Below, piece by piece: positions 1 to 9,616 of a stretch of DNA of 64,000 nucleotides. The stretch is from Bedellia somnulentella (Eukaryota > Arthropoda > Insecta > Lepidoptera > Bedelliidae). The notes below the pieces were generated by a model, which saw only the letters and a program-made list of their open reading frames with translations, searched no databases and was not told the origin of the DNA. How positions within the stretch are numbered: the first letter of the stretch is position 1; each line of letters opens with the position of its first letter. The stretch is from the NCBI GenBank assembly GCA_963576735.1, contig OY755184.1:5456001-5520000 (forward strand), read 5' to 3'. The position numbers were made by a program, and so were the translations under genes.

Positions 1-400
1 TACCATAGTGGGTTAAGTTGTACTTATTCATGTGAAGTATAAATTTGCCGTGTAGTGCCGGCTTACAATATCACTACCCCTTTCTACACACGGGTGTCGT
101 AAGAGGCGACTAAAGGAATGGGTCTTTTTAAAGTGGTTTTTGGGCGATGGGTTGAAGACCCATCACCAACGATACATTACTTCCACCATCTTCCACCCTA
201 TCAACTTCAGGTCATATGTATGTTATTCATGTCACAATGTAGTCATAAAAAAATGGCGATAGGCCAGCCCCCTAACACATGAGTAGACTGGCCAAGCAAA
301 ACGTTTGTGCTCTGAACACCAGTTAACAACAATATCACATAATGTTCAGAAGTATTAGTACCTCTACTACCCCTGCGGGGATATATGCCGTAAACGTTCC
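1..400 (+). repeat. SINE-A copy (3' body), interrupted by a SINE-B
   Basis: Positions 1-45 and about 225-400 match consecutive parts of the SINE-A body seen complete at 33165-33512 (reverse orientation): the 'gttgtactta.tcatgtga' block first, then the 'ggcgataggcc', 'gttcagaagtattagtacc' and 'gggatatatgccgtaaacgt' blocks. The two pieces are separated by a SINE-B copy. The tRNA-like head would lie outside the window. Confidence 0.7.
46..200 (+). repeat. SINE-B copy, 3'-truncated
   Basis: Starts with the family's 5' block 'gccgtgtagtgccggctta' and runs through 'taagaggcgactaa' and 'gaagacccatcacc' to 'caccctatcaacttc'. It is inserted inside the SINE-A copy, so it is the younger of the two. Confidence 0.7.
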
Positions 401-837
401 TTTAAATGTTTAATCAAAATGAACGTAGCAAAAGTCGAACTAATCATTAAATATATTACCAAAATCACCCTCCTCCTCTCTCTCTCTGCTATGCTATAAT
501 GATAGTAAGTAGGTTTTTTATAATTTTTTGTATATTGCCTGTTTCAATATATACCAAGCGTCTCATTTTGCATGTGTTTTGGCAATCAATTAATATATCC
601 TACTCCAAAAATGCTCTATTACCATTTTTTAAGATTTACATTATTATCTTTTTTTTATTTTACAGAGAGCTTGTTGGAATGGCTGTTTAGAATTGATAGA
701 ATTCATGATTAATATAGGTAAGTTAATATAAAGTTGGACCAAGTCAGGTTACCGCTTAGTAACATTGAGGTCAAGAGCTAACAAGACTTAGGGCCCTTGT
801 AGGCTAGGCCAATAATAATTTGTGTGAGCAATAATAA
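401..837. other. unassigned AT-rich stretch (probable intron)
   Basis: Contains a CT-rich microsatellite near 468-487. No coding region, RNA gene or repeat family could be supported. It probably lies inside an intron of the ankyrin-repeat gene, because exons of that gene follow on the same strand. Confidence 0.4.
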
Positions 838-1068
838 CATGTAATCACTACTAGAAATCCCAAAAAGGCTAAGCCAGAGCTTCGGAATATTCCTCAGCCA
901 CTTTTGGAAGTTGAGCGGGAAAAGATTGTTAAACAAAGGTTTTCTGGTGGTCTCCAACCGCATCGCCTATAGATAACTTAAAAAGCCCCAAGCCTCCCTC
1001 TTATTAGCCGCCTCTAATGAACTCCCACTGGAAGTAATGGGGTAGTATTTTCCTAAGCCGACACAGCA
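838..1068 (-). repeat. SINE-B copy
   Basis: Reverse-orientation match over nearly the whole family: 'aaatcccaaaaaggctaagcc', 'tcctcagccacttttggaag', 'ggtctccaaccgcatcgcc' and 'ttcctaagccgacacagca'. The short open frame over it is part of the repeat, not a gene. Confidence 0.75.
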
Positions 1069-1150
1069 AATATGATAGATAGACTTTTAAAAAATAATTG
1101 TTTACTCTCGTTCTCATAATGTTGTAGAGTTTCTACTTTATTTACTTTAG

Positions 1151-1267
1151 GAGCTGATGTTACTCGTACTACCGATGCCGGCGAAGGACCCATATACTTA
1201 GTCACTTACCATCTGATCAAAACTAAGAGTCAAGATTTCTCAGCTTTAATGGTTCTTTTGGCAGCAG
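1151..1267 (+). CDS. ankyrin-repeat gene, penultimate coding exon
   Basis: Acceptor 'ttactttag' before 1151 and donor 'gtaaatgt' at 1268. It is 117 nt with symmetrical phase 1-1, so it could be skipped without frame loss. It encodes ADVTRTTDAGEGPIYLVTY and the helix LMVLLAAG. Confidence 0.75.
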
Positions 1268-1821
1268 GTAAATGTGTATTATTTATCAATGTTAACAATA
1301 TTCTTTAACTCAGGTCGTAGTTTATGGATAATTTAATTTCAGCTGAGCAGATCACAGTTTTTTTTTGGACAATAATTAAGAAATAAATATTTTCCACATT
1401 TCTTTTACACAACGACGTTTTATCCCTAAAAAAATGATTGAGATTTTTAATGCACATTTTGGTAAAATTACAGGAACCGAAATGTGCATTAACATTTAAG
1501 TACGCTTACCTTGCAAAAGAGGTGTGGAAAATAATTATTCAAGATTTCCTTAGAACAAATGATAAAATATGTTAAGATTTAAGACTTAACTATTACTATT
1601 TCTTCAATATAATATTTTTAGGAGCAGACATTCAACAATCCCGTCGCGATGGAGTGAGAGCAGTGGACCTAGCATTTGCCCGGGGCCACACTCGGCTCGC
1701 TCGTTGGTTGCTCGCACAAACACCAACATTGGATATGCCGACGAGATCAACTTCCTTGGATCAGAATATAACCACTTATAGCTCCAGCTCCGAATATAAT
1801 TCTTTCTCTGAGAGAGGGTAG
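1151..1821 (+). CDS. ankyrin-repeat protein, C-terminal exons (partial gene)
   Basis: Two exons splice in frame to about 105 residues ending at TAG 1821. Both begin with codon phase 1, so each intron splits a Gly codon (G|GA). The translation carries the ankyrin pattern twice: a segment ending LMVLLAAGADIQQSRRDG, then VRAVDLAFARGHTRLARWL, which is the usual D-x-A-x-x-x-G-H-x-x-x-A-x-x-L helix pair. After it comes a Ser/Thr-rich tail of about 35 residues without recognisable domain. Ankyrin repeats bind partner proteins; nothing here identifies the partner or orthologue. The 5' exons lie upstream of the window, so only the C-terminus can be described. No convincing AATAAA follows the stop within 200 bases. 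Residue calls are seen in the sequence; the ankyrin assignment is by pattern. Confidence 0.75.
1622..1821 (+). CDS. ankyrin-repeat gene, last coding exon
   Basis: Acceptor AG at 1620-1621 after a T-rich tract; stop TAG at 1819-1821. It encodes the end of one ankyrin repeat, AVDLAFARGHTRLARWLLAQ, and a serine-rich tail with the run TYSSSSEYNSFSERG. Confidence 0.75.
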
Positions 1822-1955
1822 TTGCGAATTTGCGGATACCTATGTTTTGTTTGTTCTATACATCAAAAGTAGTTAGAAAAATGCGTTTTGATTTTGTTTG
1901 CGTTGCATGTTATTTTTTTATTAGAAACATAATATAAAATACTAATCTCTTTGCT

Positions 1956-2001
1956 TTTCTTTCCCTGTCGAGCTTAAGTGGTTGCAAGGCGATGTGGTTG
2001 G
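1956..2001 (+). repeat. SINE-B left fragment (split by the 2002-3704 element)
   Basis: The '.ttaagtggtt...ggcgatgtggttgg' block of SINE-B, continued at 3705 after the inserted element. Confidence 0.7.
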
Positions 2002-3704
2002 GGGTGTCATACGTTTCACCGAATGTCGCGAACACGACGCACGCGAGCTCGAAAAAATATTTGTGTGGTACGCCAGCTCGAAAGTACGTAAATTCGAAAA
2101 CCGCCAGCTCGAACGACGTCACAGAGTGGTAAAACAACCAAAAACCTGGCCAAAAATACAATTTCTCAAAATGGTCTAACCGACTTCAAACTTAATCCCA
2201 CAATAGGTAGATAGTCCAGGTATCACTATGCAAAATCTCTACCTGCTCCCGAGTCCCCATCCGCCACACGGTCAGTCGGAATCTAGTCTTGAACTTTGTT
2301 AATAAGCGAACAACACTCGACTCTGTTCGCGACAAACCTAAAGATATCATTTTTGCTCCGTGCTATAATTTATGTGGAAAGTGATTCGAGATACAAAATT
2401 GTCATGGATTCTATCAATCAAGGTATGTACAACATTCTATCGTCCTTTCTCTTTCTTTTTTGGTTTTACTTACGTCCTATGCGGTACATAAACATATCTA
2501 AAAATAGTGGATTTTTCTTAATTTTATTGTCGAAGTTGTATTTTTAAACATACGCAACTCATCGCAACTGCGCCATAGTTATATTTTGAACGCTATTTCC
2601 TAACAAATATTTTTATTGTTTCAGATTCTTTACATTCTGTCACATCTATGACCAGGAAAGAGCTTCATGACTTAGTTAGAGCAAGTCCACAGCGGTTGCT
2701 TGACGGAAAGCTTCAAGATTTGGACAAGAAGTTAGTGGAAGTGACTAAAAAAAGTGATGAACTTTCTAAAATCATTAAGTCCTTTAAATCAGTATACAAA
2801 CGGAAGTGGTTAGCTAGCAATAGCACTGAGACACGTTTTCTGGAGAAAAACGAAGAATGGCTTAACGAAGATGTGACTCTACCTGCCGGGCCGATTCCAG
2901 GAAGTTTCAAGGGTCGTCCAACTAAAGAATTCAGTGAATTAAGTGATCGGTCAAAGCGTCGTTAAACAATGGAACTTAGACAAAACGTCTCTGCAGACGA
3001 ACTCACGTACGCGGCACAGATGAGTCATAGAGCTGCACGTAACAATGATGTTGCCTCAGTGATTCAAGAAGTGACGAAAAGCCCTACCCGAGCAACTAAG
3101 TTCCGTAAGGCAGCGGCTATCGGTAGTAAAAGTACTACTACCAAGAAGCATTCGCCAGAAGATGCCCTGATGATTTTCGTGGAAGCCGACATGACCTTAA
3201 GTCAATACGAGGTGATACACCAGGCGAATAAAGACGTATACCCTTGTTATTCGTATATCCAGAGGGCAAAACAGGATTGTTATCCACCGAAAACCGTGAA
3301 TGAAACTCTAGCGACCGCTAGACGGCGAACTCACTCGCATACTAGCAGCGTCATAAAAAATCGTACATCGCGGTATCGAAATGTTTCTCTAGTTAAACAT
3401 AAATACAAATTCTAAGTTGGTACACAGCAGGGTGTACTGGCCAGTATATCTTGGCTGTTCCCACAGTGTTGACCCCTGACGACAACATGACGAATCTTTC
3501 TACTACATTTCTCAATCTACCCACATCTTATACTCCTCGCTTACCTTACCAAACTACTCTACTCACCCTACCGAGCATCTACTGGCACGCTTACTCTGCC
3601 TCACTGCTCACACTGCACTCTACTACTAGACGCGTACTTTCGAGCTGGCGTACCACTCAAATATTTTTTCAAGCTCGCGAATTTTAGTGAAACGTATGAC
3701 ACCC
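2002..3704 (+). mobile_element. 1.7-kb TIR DNA transposon with 9-bp target duplication
   Basis: The ends are inverted repeats: 18 identical bases (GGGTGTCATACGTTTCAC), a short diverged stretch, then about 45 more matching bases containing AAAAAATATTTG.GTGGTACG. TGTGGTTGG stands on both sides (1993-2001 and 3705-3713). The flanks rejoin as a continuous SINE-B (gcgatgtggttgg|agaccc), so the target duplication is 9 bp. The octamer AGCTCGAA recurs just inside the left end (about 2050, 2074, 2107) and, inverted and partly altered, inside the right end. A 9-bp duplication with G-starting ends is usual for Mutator-like elements, but that is only a suggestion. The interior holds a spliced, stop-broken gene, so this copy is probably not autonomous. 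Confidence 0.85.
2404..3415 (+). pseudogene. transposon-encoded protein, spliced, one in-frame stop
   Basis: Two exons are proposed: 2404-2422 (MDSINQ plus one base) and 2625-3415, with donor GTATGT at 2423 and a T-rich tract with CAG before 2625. The join keeps frame into the methionine at 2648. In exon 2 a TAA at 2963-2965 interrupts the same frame (SDRSKRR-stop-TMELRQ); the usual residue there is Lys (AAA to TAA, one base). The frame then continues to TAA 3415. Features: a Lys-rich probable coiled coil around LDKKLVEVTKKSDELSKII, the motif FKGRPTKEFSELSDRSKRR, and DVYPCYSYIQRAKQDCYPP. From memory, long uncharacterised transposon-related proteins of aphids and other arthropods share these motifs and continue into a catalytic region; that continuation is missing here. 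I have not verified this by search. About 260 residues in all, so it looks like an internally deleted copy. Confidence 0.65.
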
Positions 3705-3825
3705 TGTGGTTGGAGACCCATCACCAACAACCTTTATATTAAAATCTTTTCCCCACACAAAATCCAAAAGTGGCTGTGGAATTTCTTATTCTTAAGCTCT
3801 GGCTACCCCTATGTATGTATTAACA
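3705..3825 (+). repeat. SINE-B right fragment
   Basis: Resumes with the duplicated TGTGGTTGG and continues 'agacccatcaccaacaacc' to 'taagctctggctacccct' and 'atgtatgta', completing the copy interrupted at 2002. Confidence 0.8.
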
Positions 3826-3839
3826 AGTAATGTTGACAT

Positions 3840-6800
3840 ACAATACATTACTCATAATAAATAACTTTTCAAATATCATAGTAATGGGTGACATAAACAT
3901 AGATATTCTACGCTCAAGCCCCCATAATGATCCATCTGAATATTTGTGTGCTATACGTAGTTTAGGGCTTATCCCTGCCATCACTTTGCCGACAAGATCA
4001 GCCGCCTGTCTAGACCATATTAACATCAAAACAAAGTCGCCCTCAGTAGGTATTGTGTATGACTCCGCATTGACAGATCATGACCTAGTTTTGGCAGGTA
4101 TTTGCCTGAACAAAAGACCAAAACTGCCAATGTCAAGAGAGAGAGTCACGATAATCTTTTCAGATTACGATTTACGAAAAGCGGACTGGTCCAAAGCTAA
4201 AAACTCGCTGTTGAATAATAATACCACTGAGGCCCAACTAGTTAAACAAGTAAAATCACATAACAGCCCCTCTTCCACTCTTTTTTTATCTCCAACGGAT
4301 AAGCACGAAGTCTTGTCTATGATTTCAAACCTTGAAATTGATAGCGCCCCAAGTAAAGATGACATAAGTGGTTTGTTAATTAAAGAAATCAAATTTGAAA
4401 TAATAAAGCCCCTCACACACGTTTTTAATCTCAGCCTCGTAACAGGTCGCTTCCCCAATGTATGGAAAACCGCAGTCGTGTGCCCGATCCATAAAGCCGG
4501 CTCAAAGCGGGATCCCTCTAACTATAGACCGATTTCTTTACTATGCATCCTATCAAAACTATTAGAAAAAATTGTGAACAAAAGACTAGTAAATTATCTA
4601 GAGTCTAACAATCTTCTTGCCCCCAACCAATTCGGTTTCAGACGCAACAAATCCACAATAGATGCCACAAAAACGCTGACTAGCACCATAATTAGGGCTC
4701 TGGACTCTGGGGACAAATGCATAGTGGTGTTCTTGGACCTTTCAAAGGCTTTTGACTCAATCTCAATTTTAATTCTGCTGAGGAAACTTGAGACCCTAGG
4801 AGTGCGCGGTGTGGCCCTGGACTGGTTCAAAAGCTACTTGGAGAAATCACATAACAGCCCCTCTTCCTCTCTTTTTTTATCTCCAACGGATGAGCACGAA
4901 GTCTTGACTATGATTTCAAACCTTGAAAATGATAGCGCCCCAAGTAAAGATGACATAAAAGGTTTGTTAATTAAAGAAATCAAATTTGAAATAATAAAGC
5001 CCCTCACACACGTTTTTAATCTCAGCCTCGTAACAGGTCGCTTCCCCAATGTATGGAAAACCGCAGTCGTGTGCCCGATCCATAAAGCCGGCTCAAAGCG
5101 GGATCCTCTAACTATAGACCGATTTTTTTACTATGCATCCTATCAAAACTATTAGAAAAAATTGTGAACAAAAGACTAGTAAATTATCTAGAGTCTAACA
5201 ATCTTCTTGCCCCCAACCAATTCGGTTTCAGACGCAACAAATCCACAATAGATGCCACAAAAACGCTGACTAGCACCATAATTAGGGCTCTGGACTCTGG
5301 GGACAAATGCATAGTGGTGTTCTTGGACCTTTCAAAGGCTTTTGACTCAATCTCAATTTTAATTCTGCTGAGGAAACTTGAGACCCTAGGAGTGCGCGGT
5401 GTGGCCCTGGACTGGTTCAAAAGCTACTTGGAGAAATCACATAACAGCCCCTCTTCCTCTCTTTTTTTATCTCCAACGGATGAGCACGAAGTCTTGACTA
5501 TGATTTCAAACCTTGAAAATGATAGCGCCCCAAGTAAAGATGACATAAGTGGTTTGTTAATTAAAGAAATCAAATTTGAAATAATAAAGCCCCTCACACA
5601 CGTTTTTAATCTCAGCCTCGTAACAGGTCGCTTCCCCAATGTATGGAAAACCGCAGTCGTGTGCCCGATCCATAAAGCCGGCTCAAAGCGGGATCCCTCT
5701 AACTATAGACCGATTTCTTTACTATGCATCCTATCAAAACTATTAGAAAAAATTGTGAACAAAAGACTAGTAAATTATCTAGAGTCTAACAATCTTCTTG
5801 CCCCCAACCAATTCGGTTTCAGACGCAACAAATCCACAATAGATGCCACAAAAACGCTGACTAGCACCATAATTAGGGCTCTGGACTCTGGGGACAAATG
5901 CATAGTGGTGTTCTTGGACCTTTCAAAGGCTTTTGACTCAATCTCAATTTTAATTCTGCTGAGGAAACTTGAGACCCTAGGAGTGCGCGGTGTGGCCCTG
6001 GACTGGTTCAAAAGCTACTTGGAGAACCGTAGTCAACTCACAAAGGTTGGGTCACACGAAAGTGACCTTGCGAAAGTCAGCTATGGAGTTCCGCAAGGCA
6101 GCATCCTGGGTCCTACTCTCTTCTTGGCTTACCTTAACGACCTACTTACTGCTGACTTAGGAGCCTCCAGGACAATTTGCTACGCAGATGACACGGCTCT
6201 AGTATATCAAGGATCTACGTGGGACACGGTGAAAGCAGCGGCAGAAACAAGCTTACCCTCCGTTCAGCAGTGGCTGAATGACAACCTACTCACTCTTAAC
6301 ACAGAAAAAAGCTTATTTCTGTGCTTTTATAAGACCAGCTCCTCAAAACCCCCGTCTCTTGACATCTTAAAAATGCACAAGCGTGGTGCGATTCCTGAAG
6401 CCCCCCGATTGTGCAACTGCAATGTCATAAAAAGGTCTCCCCACGCCAAGTACCTGGGTCTGATACTCGACGAGCGACTTAGTTACGAAATGCATGTACT
6501 CAACCTGCCGAAGAGAATACGTAGACTTATGGGGGTCATGTCACTTCTCAGAGGCGCTGCAGATTTTAAGGTTCTGCGGACAGTGTACTTCGCTTTGTGC
6601 CAATCCCTTCTCACATATTGCATTGAAATATGGGGAGGGGCAGCAAAAACATTTATGATAGGACTAGAAAGATCCCAGCGCGCTCTACTTAAAGTCATGC
6701 TGAAAAAGCCCTTTTGTTACCCCACGGACCTTCTATATAAAGAGGCATCAGTCCTCAGAGTGAGGCAGTTGTATATTCAGCAGGTTTGCATCTCAATGCA

Positions 6801-7028
6801 TAAATCTATTCTGTCATCTACTGAACTGAACCTCCTTAGGTCTTCCCGGGTCTACCAGATAGTGGTGCCCGCGGTAAAGACTACTTTCATAACGGTTTAC
6901 AATAAAATGGCACAAAAAGGCATTATTAACAAAAAACGACCCCACCTACCAAGTTAAATTAAACCTGTTTAGGTGGCTGCTCGACGCAAATTACGATGAC
7001 ACAGAAAGCATTCAACATTCCTGCATAT
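3840..7028 (+). pseudogene. LINE ORF2 remnant: endonuclease end plus reverse transcriptase
   Basis: Reading starts in the endonuclease (NIIVMGDINIDIL, then SALTDHDLV). It jumps after a short linker to the reverse transcriptase: NYRPISLLCILSKLLEKIV, QFGFRRNKSTIDA, the catalytic FLDLSKAFDS, SYGVPQGSILGPTLF and the YADDTALV box near 6181. The usual ~100-residue linker between endonuclease and fingers is mostly absent, which suggests a deletion. Frame breaks: a one-base deletion near 5105 (GGATCCTC instead of GGATCCCTC) stops the frame at 5155, and another shift near 6945 moves the last part (LFRWLLDANYDD) out of frame before TAA around 7028. It cannot make a working protein. The clade is given by motif style only; CR1 and Jockey relatives are hard to separate by eye. 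Confidence 0.8.
4253..6026 (+). repeat. tandem triplication of a 591-bp reverse-transcriptase segment
   Basis: Three consecutive near-identical units: about 4253-4843, 4844-5433 and 5434-6026. Each runs from 'aaatcacataacagcccc' to 'aagctacttggaga'. 591 bp is 197 codons, so the repeat is in frame, except that unit 2 is one base short near 5105. Unit 1 differs from 2 and 3 at a few sites (for example 'aagcacgaagtcttgtc' against 'gagcacgaagtcttgac'), so units 2 and 3 are the youngest pair. Only after unit 3 does the sequence go on to the GVPQGS and YADD motifs. The junction shows only a 2-3 base overlap (gaga|aatcac). Confidence 0.95.
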
Positions 7029-7460
7029 AATAATTTATTTGTATAACATATTCTTCTTCTTATTTTAATTTTTTAATTTTATTATTTAATAAGTTTTCCT
7101 ACATTACTAACCCATTAACACTCCATGTAAATATTTTTCCTTTCCTTTAAACTTAAGTTTTCATCTATTTTGTGTAATCAAATTCAATTGTGTATATTTC
7201 AATTAACAGAGTAAATATAAAAATAACTGTCAACTGGTTTCCCAAAATACAGGCTTGCCTAGTTTGGGAACCCCTGTTCAAATCTGTACTGTGAATTTGC
7301 CTTATCAAATAAACATTTTTTATTTTTATTTTATTATTTATTTATTTTTTAAGTAGTGTCAGCGTTCCCTACCCCCAAAATTTTTACAAATTCAGAAGGC
7401 CACTTACTACCTTCCTTTACGGATAGAATGTAAATGTTGACAACGCCTAACTATCAGAAA

Positions 7461-7521
7461 ATTAGAATGTTTTGTTCATGAAAATCCCCACATGAGGATT
7501 TTATGAACAAAACATTCTAAT
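7461..7521. repeat. near-perfect 61-bp hairpin
   Basis: Arms 'attagaatgttttgttcatg' onward and its reverse complement pair over about 26 bp around the loop 'ccacatga'. The loop-side words 'tccccacatgagg' and 'tcatgaacaaaa' recur at 23516-23546 and 38986-39015. From there to 7669 the DNA is AT-rich, with two copies of 'attaatatattaattaccta'. Confidence 0.85.
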
Positions 7522-7669
7522 TAATATATTAATTACCTAAAAATAATTATTTTATTAATATATTAATTACCTAAAACTAATAAAATAATTATTATAATTA
7601 TTATTTTAATTATAATTATTTACTAAACCCGTACGGCTTTTTAGGTAGTTATTTATTTTATTCATTGAA

Positions 7670-8568
7670 CTAGTGGATCGGCCCCGCTTCGCACGGGTAG
7701 CGTAGTTTTAAAAATATTGGAGGTTTCTTCAATCACTGCTCAAGCGTTATGAAATTAGCGCCTTTATTACAACTTACAGCACTCATGTCTGAATATAGTG
7801 TTACTTTGTGATTTTGAAAGCGCTTTTAGGATCGGTTCAGATCAATATCTCCGAAATTAAGCTAATTTTTAGGTTTTAATTGATGCAACTACTGGCGCCA
7901 TCTAGTACGTAATATGTAAATTACTAAGGATTTGGTTTTGATCGCGTGCGACTATTATGTTGGGACTATTAATTTTAATTTTAAATACCGATTTCTATGA
8001 TTCTTTTTTTATTGAGTAGGTAATAATGTTAACTTTTGAAATAAGGGTGAGTGAGAGCATAATAAACGTAAGAGAAAACAAATATAATCAGAATGCGCCG
8101 AACTGCTAAGCTATCAGGAGTTACACGTGTTGTTGTGAATCAACCATAAAAGATAGACATATACTGTTGCGGAATATTTTTTAGATAATTTCATGTAGAA
8201 TATTTCCGTCATACGTGATTTCTATGTAACTTTGACCATTAAGGCTGCACACGCGAGGGAAGCTTAAAAAATGGAGTAACTTCTCCCGTTTTCCCAAAAT
8301 TTCCCAAAATTCCCCTTTACTATTATGCTGGAAAGTATACAAAAACCTGCTTAGGAGTATGAAGAATAATTGTACTAAGTTTCGTTAAAATCCGTCGAGT
8401 AGTTTTTGTTTCCATAAGGAACATACAAACCGACAGACAGACAGACAAAAATTTTACTGATTGCATTTTTGGCATCAGTATCGATCCCTAATCACCCCCT
8501 GATAGTTATTTTGAAAATATATTCCATGTACAGAATTGACCTCTCTACAGATTTATTATAAGTATAGA
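7670..8568 (-). mobile_element. Helitron-H copy 1 (non-autonomous)
   Basis: In Helitron orientation (minus strand) it starts TCTATACTTATAATAAATCTG and ends CCGATCCACTAG next to a T. That gives 5'-TC and 3'-CTAG ends and insertion between A and T. A GC-rich stem (CCCGTGCGAAGC..GG type) lies about 10 bases before the 3' end. No protein is encoded. The family has five long copies in the window and a CAGA/TCTG microsatellite near the 5' end. Confidence 0.8.
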
Positions 8569-9468
8569 TTAAAACCATTTCGTATATTTAGAGAGTCCGT
8601 TTATTATTTTACACAATAGTTAATTTAACGTCTAAACTTATCTAAGGATTTTCAAATATTATCAACCTTAAATTAGCCACAACTTTTTATGCAAGCATGT
8701 TATTTTGATTATATTACGTAAATATAAAATAAATAAATGTAGTTAATTATAACTTAGATTTTACAACTTCATCGTGATTTATTTCGTGTTGCAATATAAA
8801 CTAAAAAGACTCATAAATTTATATTAAAAACGTATTCTTTTGTTCTCATTCGATTTTCCTATGCCTTATAAAATTTCTCGTTTCCAAGTTTCCCCGTAAA
8901 CCTACATAAATTTATAAAGACTATACTCATGCTGTTTTTTTATTGTGTAACATACTCAGTGAAATGAATCAGCCAAACGTGGCCGAGGAGTGTCTTACTC
9001 TGAAGCCCTGGCTACCCCTTTTTGAGGCCGTGAGTTTAATTATGTATGAAATGAATAGTGAGCATCAGCAAATGTGAATTTAAAACGCAAACGTTGACAC
9101 ACACTTAATAACCTTACAGTTCTAATTCAATAAAATCTTACACGATAAAAATGTAACATTGACTAGAGCTCATAAAACTTTTTTTATTATAACTACGGTA
9201 TATGTAACAAATTATATTAAAATTTCATTGGCAAAATCAATTAAGATTATTGAAATAAAATAGCGTCATCGATAAATATTGCAATACAAATAACTTATAA
9301 ATAATGTCAAAGTTCTCTTTAAGTTAGTGATTACACTATTTGCTATAAGGAGTACTGTATACCAAATGAAAGGGTTGGGTGAAAAGCGTAGTCTAGTATC
9401 ACACGCTACGTTCACTTGGTACCGTACAGTTTGTACCATATCATGTAAATGTGTGAAAAAATGTGAAC
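8569..9468. other. downstream region and 3' UTR of the GPCR gene
   Basis: Reading on the minus strand, this follows the GPCR stop codon. TTTATT near 9183 is a possible polyadenylation signal (AATAAA on the minus strand). An imperfect hairpin of about 65 bp, with arms TACCAA(A/G)TGAA, lies at 9356-9423. A short SINE-B 3' fragment lies at 8978-9045 ('gccctggctacccctttttg'). Nothing else is supported. Confidence 0.4.
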
Positions 9469-9616
9469 TTAAGATGGTAAGTCCTTAAGCCTAATCCCAG
9501 CTTCGTCAGCGCCGTTAGATGCTGATACGCGAGTGTCTTCGGTGGGAGCAGAACTCCTAGTTGCCCAGCGACCGAAGTTGGACTCGTTCGTTCGAATTCT
9601 TTGACCGATTCGCATT
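9469..9616 (-). CDS. GPCR exon 8: cytoplasmic tail and stop
   Basis: Acceptor 'tatgatttcag' on the minus strand; first base completes an Arg codon. Encodes MRIGQRIRTNESNFGRWATR and a polar tail ending GIRLKDLPS, stop TAA at 9471-9469. No membrane segment. Confidence 0.88.

Larger units (their letters stand above)
3840..7330 (+). mobile_element. Jockey/CR1-like LINE, 5'-truncated, internally triplicated
   Basis: A non-LTR retrotransposon copy that begins inside the endonuclease domain and ends in an A/T-rich 3' tail with AATAAA near 7308. The order is apurinic-type endonuclease C-terminus, a shortened linker, reverse transcriptase, C-terminal region, and ~350-bp 3' UTR. The reverse-transcriptase part contains a tandem triplication described separately. 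It lies between the ankyrin gene and the 3' end of the GPCR gene and is most likely intergenic. Confidence 0.85.

Noticed and set aside
499..690. 63-codon frame rich in Ile, Phe and Leu
   Set aside because: AT-rich sequence gives hydrophobic codons; no support beyond length.
1910..2179. Overlapping frames MYFWPGF... and MQGDVVG...
   Set aside because: They read across the left TIR of the 2002-3704 element and the flanking SINE; not genes.
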